A stretch of DNA of 11,913 nucleotides from Streptosporangiaceae bacterium (GTDB lineage: Bacteria; Actinomycetota; Actinomycetes; Streptosporangiales; Streptosporangiaceae). Position numbers and translations under genes: made by a program. The notes under the pieces are model-generated. The model had not been told where the DNA came from. It saw nothing but the letters and a program-made list of their open reading frames with translations, and searched no databases. The first letter of the stretch is position 1. Every line of letters starts with the position of its first letter. The stretch is taken from contig JASHSZ010000471.1 of the NCBI GenBank assembly GCA_030040815.1, positions 1 through 11,913 of the forward strand, read 5' to 3'. Below are positions 7,316 through 11,913 of the stretch, in pieces.

Positions 7316-8008
7316 GTGGTGGCGCGCCCGGTCCTCGGCGTGGACGCGTGCCCGGCAGGCTGGGTCGGGGTGGCCCTGACGGGGCGGTGCGTCCGCGCCG
7401 TCGTGCACGCGCAGATCGGCGGTCTTGTCGCCATGGCGGCCGCGGATGGACCGCCAGGCACGATCGCGATCGACATTCCGATCGGGCTGGCCGACTGCAG
7501 CCCGCGGCAGGCGGACCTGCTGGCGAGGACGGCGGCGGGGCGGCGCTGGGCGTCGGTGTTCGTGACGCCCGTCCGCGCCGCGCTGCAGGCTGATACGTAT
7601 GCCGAGGCACTCGCGGTGAGCCGGGCGCTGACGGGCCGTGGCATCTCGAGCCAGGCATTCCGGCTGCGGGACAAGATCCTGCAGGTTGACAGCTGGCGCG
7701 AGCGGGCGCCGTGCCCGGTCGTCGAGGCGCATCCCGAGCTGAGCTTCGCAGCGATGGCCGGCGCGCCGCTGTCAGACAGCAAGTCCACCTGGGCGGGCGT
7801 GGTCCGGCGCCGCCAGCTGCTGGCCGCGCACGGCATCGAGCTCGCTGGCGACCTCGGCCTTTCCGGGTTGCGCGTCGGCGTCGATGACGTGCTCGACGCG
7901 GCCGCCGTCGCGTGGACCGCGACCCGGGTCGCGGCCGGCACGGCCCGCCGGCTGCCCGCCCTGGCCGAACGGTTCAGCGACGGCGTCGACTGCGCCATCT
8001 GGACCTGA
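7316..8008 (+). CDS. DUF429 family protein, predicted RNase-H-like nuclease
   Basis: A 230-aa protein with an RNase-H-like fold as predicted for DUF429. Acidic residues are in the expected order: D10 in LGVDACPAGWVGV, D53 in IAIDIPIGL, E137 with HPE in VVEAHPELSF, and D190/D191/D194 in VDDVLDAAAVAWTA. The segment FVTPVRAAL and the later SSQAFRLRDKILQVD are also typical. These acids suggest a metal-dependent nuclease, but I know of no proven substrate. The GTG at 7316 is followed at once by a second GTG (7319), and either could start translation; there is no Shine-Dalgarno. It is divergent from the VOC gene. The next 340 bases contain only decayed sequence, so it is probably transcribed alone. 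Confidence 0.88.
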   Translation: MVARPVLGVDACPAGWVGVALTGRCVRAVVHAQIGGLVAMAAADGPPGTIAIDIPIGLADCSPRQADLLARTAAGRRWASVFVTPVRAALQADTYAEALAVSRALTGRGISSQAFRLRDKILQVDSWRERAPCPVVEAHPELSFAAMAGAPLSDSKSTWAGVVRRRQLLAAHGIELAGDLGLSGLRVGVDDVLDAAAVAWTATRVAAGTARRLPALAERFSDGVDCAIWT

Positions 8009-8345
8009 CGTCATCGCGCAGTGTCATAAATCATGCTTGACCGGATCGCCGTCATCTCCGGCGTACACGGGAACGTCACGGCGCGGCGGGTGGTACTGGC
8101 CGACACCGGCAATCACCTGGGCGCGCCTCCGCCCCGTATGTGGTGCCGGAGGGCGTCACGGACAGCACAGCGGCAGGGCCGTTCTCGGTGACGTTCGCGC
8201 GCGGCATCCACGCCGAGATCTCCGTAGGCCGCAAGGTCGGCTTGTCCGAGCTGACGCGTACGCACGCGAGTTGCTCTACGGCGCCCGCGGCACCGCGAAC
8301 AGCACCAGCCGAGCAGCGGTGCGGTGGCGGGGGCCGTCCGGCTCG
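8009..8345. other. Gene-poor stretch with decayed coding sequence
   Basis: No intact gene is supported between the DUF429 stop and the RHH gene. The left half holds the metallophosphoesterase remnant. The right half has coding-like text split over two frames: from about 8138 one frame reads PYVVPEGVTDSTAAGPFSV and then IHAEISVGRKVGLSEL, and near 8255 a second frame continues DAYARELLYGARGTANSTS. The join suggests a frameshift in a once-continuous gene whose family I do not recognise. Confidence 0.4.
8033..8191 (+). pseudogene. Remnant of a metallophosphoesterase N-terminus
   Basis: From ATG at 8033 the reading begins MLDRIAVISGVHGNVTA and continues RRVVLADTGNHLG, after which similarity disappears and the frame stops at 8191. 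Calcineurin-like phosphoesterases of the YfcE kind begin RIAVISDVHGNLTALxAVLADI, so this is a recognisable first strand and helix. The first metal-binding aspartate is replaced by glycine (ISG for ISD) and the other four-fifths of the protein (about 240 aa) are missing. No Shine-Dalgarno is seen. I read it as a dead fragment, not a small functional gene. Confidence 0.5.
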
Positions 8346-8555
8346 CTAGTGAGAGCCCGGTAACTCCGCGCGCGGGCGGCCCGGCCGTCGCATCGGGGCA
8401 GCCCGGGTCGGCAGCCGCCCCGCCTCAGCCAGCGCGCGGCGGAGCAGGAACTCGATCTGTGCGTTCGTGCTCCGCAGCTCATCCGAAGCCCATCGGCTCA
8501 GCGCGTCGTGGACGGCCGGGTCGAGCCGGAGCAGGATGCCCTTGCGCTCAGTCAC
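8346..8555 (-). CDS. Ribbon-helix-helix (CopG/Arc-like) DNA-binding protein
   Basis: A 69-aa protein, GTG start at 8555. Residues about 5-42 fit a ribbon-helix-helix fold: the strand GILLRLDPAVHDAL, helix A HDALSRWASDEL, a turn, then helix B RSTNAQIEFLLRRAL. Such proteins bind DNA as dimers with the strand in the major groove. The C-terminal tail is Arg/Pro-rich. It starts 36 bases after the SPFH stop on the same strand, so the two are probably one operon. A short CGGAA sequence before the start is only a weak ribosome site, which would fit translation after the upstream gene. It could repress its own operon at the palindromes near 9538-9557. Although CopG-like, no partner toxin is seen, so I do not call it an antitoxin. 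Confidence 0.8.
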   Translation of the reverse strand: MTERKGILLRLDPAVHDALSRWASDELRSTNAQIEFLLRRALAEAGRLPTRAAPMRRPGRPRAELPGSH

Positions 8556-8591
8556 TGTGGTTCCGTGCCTGTGCTCACCGATGCCAGACGG

Positions 8592-9539
8592 TCACTGATA
8601 CAGCGAGCCGGTATTGACTACCTGCTGGGTTGCCTGCTCGCTGCACAAGACCACCAGCAGGTTGGACACCATGGCCGCCTTGCGTTCCTCATCCAGTGCG
8701 ATGACGCCCTCCTCCTCCAGCCGCTGAAGCGCGAGCTGGACCATGCCAACAGCGCCCTCGACGATCCGCGTCCGGGCGCCCACGACCGCGTTCGCCTGCT
8801 GCTGGCGCAGCATCGCCTGCGCGATCTCCGGTGCATACGACAGCCGCGTCAGGCGGGACTCGATGATCCGCACGCCCGCGGGCTGCACCCGCGCGGCGAT
8901 CTCGGCCGACAGCCGCTCGGTGATCTCGTCGGCGTTCTCACGCAGCGACAGGACCGCCGCGCCGCGGCTGTCGTAGGGATAGCTGGACGCGATGTGCCGG
9001 ACGGCGGTCTCGGTCTGGGTCGCGACGAACTGCGGGAACGCATCGACGGCGTAGATGGCCTTCGCCGTGTCCTGCACCTGCCAGACCACCACCGCAGCGA
9101 TCTCGATCGGGTTGCCGTCGGCGTCGTTTACCTTGGCGATCGGCGTCTCGTGATTGCGGACCCGGACCGACACCTTCCGGCGTTTGGTGAACGGGTTGAC
9201 CCAGCGCAGGCCGGGCGTGCGCACCGTGCCCCGGTAGGCGCCAAAGAGCTGCAGCACGCGGGCTTCCCCTGGCACCACGGCTGTCAGCCCGTGGAAGCAG
9301 AAGTCCATCGGAAGGTACAGGAAGGCGCCGAGCACCACGGCGTTTCGAGCCAAGGCGCCGTAGATCGTCAGCGCAGTCGCCGCGGCGGCGAGCACGATGC
9401 CGAGGATCAGCACCGGGATGCCTGGCACTGAGTATGCCTCTGTCTCGGTTGCCCCGGTCGGCGCGGTCTGCTGAACCGCAGCGGCCAGAATGTCTGAAGC
9501 CAACTCCGCCACCTCCGCATGAGCTTGGTACGGTCGCAT
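8592..9539 (-). CDS. SPFH/Band 7 (prohibitin-like) membrane protein
   Basis: A 315-aa membrane-associated protein of the stomatin/prohibitin/flotillin superfamily, which forms oligomers at membranes. There is a hydrophobic helix at about 41-62 ([21 protein letters not shown]) and another at about 66-80, then the SPFH domain from about 85 to 285: [62 protein letters not shown]-like [11 protein letters not shown], and a helical [20 protein letters not shown]. The C-terminal helices contain [21 protein letters not shown] at 9539 is the longest reading, but TTG at 9503 is better placed: GGAGGT lies seven bases before it and only 12 unconserved residues are lost. The downstream RHH gene is probably co-transcribed. 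Function in this organism is unknown. Confidence 0.9.
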   Translation of the reverse strand: MRPYQAHAEVAELASDILAAAVQQTAPTGATETEAYSVPGIPVLILGIVLAAAATALTIYGALARNAVVLGAFLYLPMDFCFHGLTAVVPGEARVLQLFGAYRGTVRTPGLRWVNPFTKRRKVSVRVRNHETPIAKVNDADGNPIEIAAVVVWQVQDTAKAIYAVDAFPQFVATQTETAVRHIASSYPYDSRGAAVLSLRENADEITERLSAEIAARVQPAGVRIIESRLTRLSYAPEIAQAMLRQQQANAVVGARTRIVEGAVGMVQLALQRLEEEGVIALDEERKAAMVSNLLVVLCSEQATQQVVNTGSLYQ

Positions 9540-9557
9540 GCTAGCATAGTGATATCA
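9538..9557. promoter_or_regulatory. Paired palindromes at the SPFH-RHH operon start, candidate operator and promoter
   Basis: ATGCTAGCAT (9538-9547) is a perfect ten-base palindrome, and TGATATCA (9550-9557) a perfect eight-base palindrome two bases away. Together they make an AT-rich island in GC-rich DNA. On the minus strand TATGCT (9548 to 9543) matches a -10 element, and it would start transcription around 9536, downstream of the ATG at 9539 and upstream of the TTG at 9503. The sites would suit an RHH dimer-of-dimers. Confidence 0.5.
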
Positions 9558-9688
9558 ATTTACCCCACCACGCCCCGGATGGCCAGCACCATCAGGGTGG
9601 CAGCCGTCGTGTCGCAACGCCAGCACCCGCGAGGGTGGCGTCGCTTTAACCAGGGGCTGCGGCCCGCCGCCGGTCACGGCGGCTCTGG

Positions 9689-9694
9689 TAGACA
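9689..9694 (+). promoter_or_regulatory. Possible -10 element for leaderless chdC
   Basis: TAGACA stands seven bases before the chdC ATG at 9702, and no Shine-Dalgarno lies between them. It matches TANNNT except at the last position, so this is a weak call that gains support mainly from the same spacing at the deaminase gene. Confidence 0.3.
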
Positions 9695-9701
9695 TGAGTG
9701 C

Positions 9702-10445
9702 ATGACCGGGAACCAGGAGCCAGGGCCGGGCGCCCGCCCGAAGGCGCGCGATCTGAACGCGCTCATCCGATACACCATGTGGTCGGTGTTCAGGGTGATC
9801 TCGCCGGGTGCGCTGGAGGCAGCAGCGGCGCAGACCGAGAGCGGTCGGCCTGGCCTCGCCGCCGAGGTCAGCGAGCTGTGCCAGCACGCGGCGGGCAAGG
9901 ACGTGATCACCCGTGGCTGCTATGACGTGCAGGGGCTGCGCGCCGACGCCGACTACCTGTTCTGGTGGATCGGGCCGACCGCCGACGACCTGCAGGAGAT
10001 GTACGCCAGGTTCCGCCGCACCGGCCTCGGCCGGGCCAGCGAGCCAGTCTGGTCGGTGCTGGGCCTGCATCGTCCCGCCGAATTCAACAAGAGTCACGTC
10101 CCGGCGTTCCTGGCTGGCGAGGAGCCGAAGAATTACGTGAGCGTCTACCCGTTCGTGCGCTCCTACGAGTGGTACCTGCTCGAGGACTCGGAGCGGCGCG
10201 AGCTGCTGGCGGAGCACGGCCGGATGGCCCGCGACTACCCTGATGTCCGCGCCAACACGGTGGCGTGCTTCTCGCTCAACGACTACGAGTGGATCCTCGC
10301 GTTCGAGGCCGACGAGCTGCACCGGATCGTGGACCTCATGCGCCACCTGCGCGGCGCGCGGGCGCGCCGGCACACTCGGGTGGAGATCCCGTTCTACACC
10401 GGCCGGCGCAAGCCGGTGGCCGAGTTGCTCGCAGCCTTGCCCTAG
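9702..10445 (+). CDS. chdC: Coproheme decarboxylase (HemQ)
   Basis: Converts iron-coproporphyrin III to haem b by two oxidative decarboxylations using peroxide, the last step of the coproporphyrin-dependent route. The 247-aa product belongs to the chlorite-dismutase fold. [16 protein letters not shown] (residues 145-160) carries the catalytic tyrosine region, and [19 protein letters not shown] (168-186) contains the probable proximal haem ligand H172. The C-terminal half also shows [20 protein letters not shown] and [12 protein letters not shown], which I recognise from mycobacterial Rv2676c-type proteins. I chose ATG at 9702 because the domain ([12 protein letters not shown]) begins about 19 residues later; the upstream in-frame extension overlaps the SPFH promoter. 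No Shine-Dalgarno is present. It is separated from hemE and cgoX by 3 kb of other genes, so it has its own promoter. Confidence 0.95.
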   Translation: MTGNQEPGPGARPKARDLNALIRYTMWSVFRVISPGALEAAAAQTESGRPGLAAEVSELCQHAAGKDVITRGCYDVQGLRADADYLFWWIGPTADDLQEMYARFRRTGLGRASEPVWSVLGLHRPAEFNKSHVPAFLAGEEPKNYVSVYPFVRSYEWYLLEDSERRELLAEHGRMARDYPDVRANTVACFSLNDYEWILAFEADELHRIVDLMRHLRGARARRHTRVEIPFYTGRRKPVAELLAALP

Positions 10446-10456
10446 AGCCCCGCCCG

Positions 10457-10472
10457 TCCGGCGCCAGCCGGA
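10457..10472 (+). terminator. Hairpin after chdC, possible terminator
   Basis: TCCGGC, loop GCCA, GCCGGA gives a perfect six-base-pair GC-rich stem beginning 12 bases after the chdC stop. No T-run follows, which is common among actinobacterial terminators but leaves the call weak. Confidence 0.4.
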
Positions 10473-10606
10473 TAGCCGCGGGTCATTGGCAAATGCCGCA
10501 ACTGGCTACAGACAGTCGCCACTCATGTCGTCTGAGTAGCGAACAGTCCACTGACGTGCCAGGCTGAATCCGGGCTGGCGGGGGCTGGCCGGATGTGGGG
10601 ACTGTC

Positions 10607-10813
10607 ATGAGCGCTGGCTGCGAATCGCCGCTGACGCCCGAGCAAGCTCGGCGCCTCGCCGTGGAGCTCGCGCCGCACCTGCTGGCGATGCGGGCGGTCA
10701 CGGCTGGCACGCAGTACGCCGAGGCTGGCACGGGCGCGCCGGGCGGGAGCCCGGCTGTCTCGCCGGCTACCAAGATCTTCATCGCCGGAATGCTGGACCG
10801 CATTCCGGCCTAA
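10607..10813 (+). CDS. Small hypothetical protein
   Basis: A 68-aa open reading frame from ATG at 10607, preceded by GGGGA about five bases upstream. The start reads MSAGCESPLTPEQARRLAVE, followed by a helical segment and ending ATKIFIAGMLDRIPA. It is mildly hydrophobic and has no signal peptide, membrane helix or motif that I recognise. An in-frame GTG at 10595 is an alternative start four codons earlier. Codon third positions are GC-rich as in its neighbours, and the amino-acid composition is sensible, which favours a real gene over the longer opposite-strand frames. It lies 81 bases before the Cys-rich gene on the same strand and may be co-transcribed with it. Confidence 0.5.
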   Translation: MSAGCESPLTPEQARRLAVELAPHLLAMRAVTAGTQYAEAGTGAPGGSPAVSPATKIFIAGMLDRIPA

Positions 10814-10894
10814 CAGGGCCTGGCAGGGCTGACCGGCGCCCTGGCCCGGCTGGCGGGCCGGGCTGCGGCGCAGGGTCGCGAGAGGCAGGAACAC

Positions 10895-11260
10895 ATGGCA
10901 GTTACCACGAGCGCGCTGGGGATGCTGTGGCTACGGCGCCAGGGCCAGCGGGCGCCGGCGCTGTGCCGGACGTGCCCCGACTGCGGCCGGCCGATTCGTG
11001 ACCGCGATGCCGCGCGGCTCGGGTTCTGTGACCGCTGCCAGGAGTTCACCGGAATGTGCGGTGCGGGTCGCAAGATCATCTGCCCGGACCTGATGACGAT
11101 CACGTCCTGGCACTCACCCTGTACCCGGCTGGGCGCGGCGGCCTGGGAGATCACACTCGGTACCGGCCAGTGCCGCGCCGTGCTGTGCGAGACACACGAC
11201 GCGCAGCTGAAGTCCGGCAGGCTGCCATGGGTCAAGTTAGCTGTGCCGCAGCGCCGCTAA
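10895..11260 (+). CDS. Cysteine-rich putative zinc-binding protein
   Basis: A 121-aa protein starting MAVTTSALGMLWLRRQG, with GCAGGA about six bases before the ATG. It has several metal-type Cys pairs: CRTCPDCG (near residue 24), FCDRCQEFTGMCGAGR (near 44), then a lone Cys in CPDLM, one in SPCTR, and CRAVLCETHD near residue 97. The first two pairs form a plausible zinc ribbon; the last could complete a second site. There is no membrane segment or signal peptide, so it should be cytoplasmic. I do not recognise a named family. Similar short Cys-rich proteins are common in actinobacterial accessory regions, and the broken patatin-like gene just downstream fits such a region. Possible roles are nucleic-acid or protein binding; this is inference. 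Confidence 0.66.
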   Translation: MAVTTSALGMLWLRRQGQRAPALCRTCPDCGRPIRDRDAARLGFCDRCQEFTGMCGAGRKIICPDLMTITSWHSPCTRLGAAAWEITLGTGQCRAVLCETHDAQLKSGRLPWVKLAVPQRR

Positions 11261-11275
11261 CCCACGAGGAGGACC

Positions 11276-11367
11276 GTTACCACAGGCACGGCTCTGGTCC
11301 TGGGTGGTGGCGTCGTCGGCATCGCCTGGATGGCCGGTCGCTGCGCCAGGCCGGCGTCAGGTCGTAG
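11276..11367 (+). pseudogene. Broken N-terminus of a patatin-like phospholipase gene
   Basis: Frame one reads TTGTALVLGGGVVGIAWMAG from 11279, the oxyanion-hole strand-loop-helix start of bacterial patatin-like phospholipases (family form ALVLGGGGxxGIAWxxG). At about 11337 the match moves to another frame, RSLRQAGV, ending in TAG at 11365-11367, so a frameshift is present. A strong ribosome site (GAGGAGGA, 11266-11273) stands before it, yet the expected ATG/GTG is absent: the codon before ACC is GTT. No GxSxG nucleophile elbow or catalytic aspartate follows, so the gene is dead. Confidence 0.6.
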
Positions 11368-11557
11368 CCGCACCTCCGCTGGGGGTCGGCACTGGCACCT
11401 GACCTGGGTCCCACCCGGCAGGTACCGCGTCGCCCGGATGGTCTCGATCGCGGTTGTCCAGCGGTGCCGATGCCACACCGCGAACCTGTGCCCGCTGCCG
11501 TGAACGTCTGCCTGCGTGGATCAGCGCCCGCATCCACCGAGACGCTCCCGACTTGGC
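11368..11557. other. Non-coding stretch with no recognised feature
   Basis: Between the patatin-like remnant and the PHP gene I see no gene with a ribosome site or family motif. One plus-strand frame stays open to about 11502 and ends in MVSIAVVQRCRCHTANLCP, but it is only a continuation of the broken patatin frame and I do not recognise it. Confidence 0.35.
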
Positions 11558-11913
11558 CTATCTCGGCTTGCGCAGGAACTCGGTGAGCCGGGGCAGCGGC
11601 CAGGTGGTGATCACGTCGTCGGCGGTGAGCCAGCCGCGCTGGGCCGTGGCCACGCCGTACTGCATGTTGTCCAGCTCCGCCGTCGCATGGGCGTCGCTGT
11701 CGATGGCGAACTTCACTCCTGCGTCGCGGGCGGCCCGCAGGTGCGCAGATGGCAGGTCGAGCCTGGCCGGGTGGGCGTTGATCTCCAGCGCGGTGCCGGT
11801 CCGCGCGCACGCCCGGAACAGCTCGGGCAGGTCCACGTCGACCGGGGGCCGTCGGCCGATCTTCCGGGTCAGCGGGTGGCCGATGATGTTGACGTGCGGG
11901 TTCTCGCAGGCGG
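11558..11913 (-). CDS. PHP-domain protein, PolX C-terminal type (N-terminus outside window)
   Basis: The last 117 residues of a PHP-fold metal-dependent phosphoesterase, the kind found at the C-terminus of bacterial family X DNA polymerases and in stand-alone PHP proteins. Metal-binding motifs visible are the His in NIIGHPLTRKIGR, the Glu and His in ALEINAHPARLDLPS, and DSDAHATAELDNM with Asp and His. The C-terminal MQYGVATAQRGWLTADDVI is also typical, and the protein ends FLRKPR at 11558. The catalytic role would be a 3'-5' exonuclease or phosphatase activity. Whether the missing N-terminus carries a polymerase domain cannot be seen here. No operon partner lies downstream on this strand. Confidence 0.9.
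   Translation of the reverse strand, partial: ACENPHVNIIGHPLTRKIGRRPPVDVDLPELFRACARTGTALEINAHPARLDLPSAHLRAARDAGVKFAIDSDAHATAELDNMQYGVATAQRGWLTADDVITTWPLPRLTEFLRKPR

Noticed and set aside
8346..9539. Toxin-antitoxin system based on the CopG-like protein
   Set aside because: The partner gene is an SPFH membrane protein of normal family size; no RelE-, VapC- or HicA-like toxin is encoded nearby.
10523..10894. Minus-strand 123-aa frame opposite the small gene at 10607
   Set aside because: It has no ribosome site or recognisable motif, and the plus-strand reading has a GGGGA site and more natural composition.
11257..11478. Minus-strand 73-aa frame near the patatin remnant
   Set aside because: No ribosome site or motif; it lies opposite the plus-strand patatin-like sequence and is best explained as a shadow.
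1..11913. CRISPR array, insertion sequence ends, tRNA or attachment site
   Set aside because: No regularly spaced repeats, transposase motifs, terminal inverted repeats or tRNA-like sequence were noticed on reading both strands.

Overview
The window is very GC-rich, with GTG starts, overlapping stop/start junctions and a strong G/C preference at third codon positions, which points to an actinomycete. The gene set and neighbourhood (RNase D, DUF3000, hemE, hemG/hemY and hemQ close together) match an arrangement I know from Mycobacterium and other actinobacteria. I cannot name the genus from this sequence.

Layout. A minus-strand set occupies 1-1860: a 69-aa zinc-ribbon protein, a DUF3000 protein and an RNase D-like DEDDy exonuclease with HRDC domain, the last two overlapping by four bases. 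Divergent from it is hemE (1997-3040, +). A DUF4349 lipoprotein (3087-4070, -) lies between hemE and a two-gene plus-strand unit: an adenosine-deaminase-family enzyme (4159-5160) overlapping the haem-pathway oxidase cgoX/hemY (5157-6650). Next come a VOC-fold protein (6677-7156, -) and a DUF429 RNase-H-like protein (7316-8008, +). A stretch without intact genes (8009-8345) contains decayed coding sequence. It is followed by an SPFH membrane protein and a ribbon-helix-helix regulator on the minus strand (8346-9539), then chdC/hemQ (9702-10445, +). The right end has two small plus-strand genes of unknown function, a broken patatin-like gene start, and the C-terminal end of a PHP-domain (PolX-type) protein running off the window on the minus strand.

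How the genes work together. HemE makes coproporphyrinogen III, CgoX oxidises it to coproporphyrin III, and ChdC decarboxylates iron-coproporphyrin to haem b. The window therefore holds three of the four late steps of the coproporphyrin-dependent haem route, lacking only the ferrochelatase. The deaminase joined to cgoX has features that fit the 6-aminodeoxyfutalosine deaminases of menaquinone synthesis, which would tie two respiratory-cofactor pathways together. This remains an inference. Several of these genes (hemE, the deaminase, chdC) have no Shine-Dalgarno sequence but carry a -10-like hexamer 6-7 bases before the start, suggesting leaderless transcripts.

I found no CRISPR array, tRNA, rRNA, intact mobile element or clear defence system. 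The least explained structures are the SPFH/RHH pair with its palindromic AT-rich start region, and the two decayed gene remnants.
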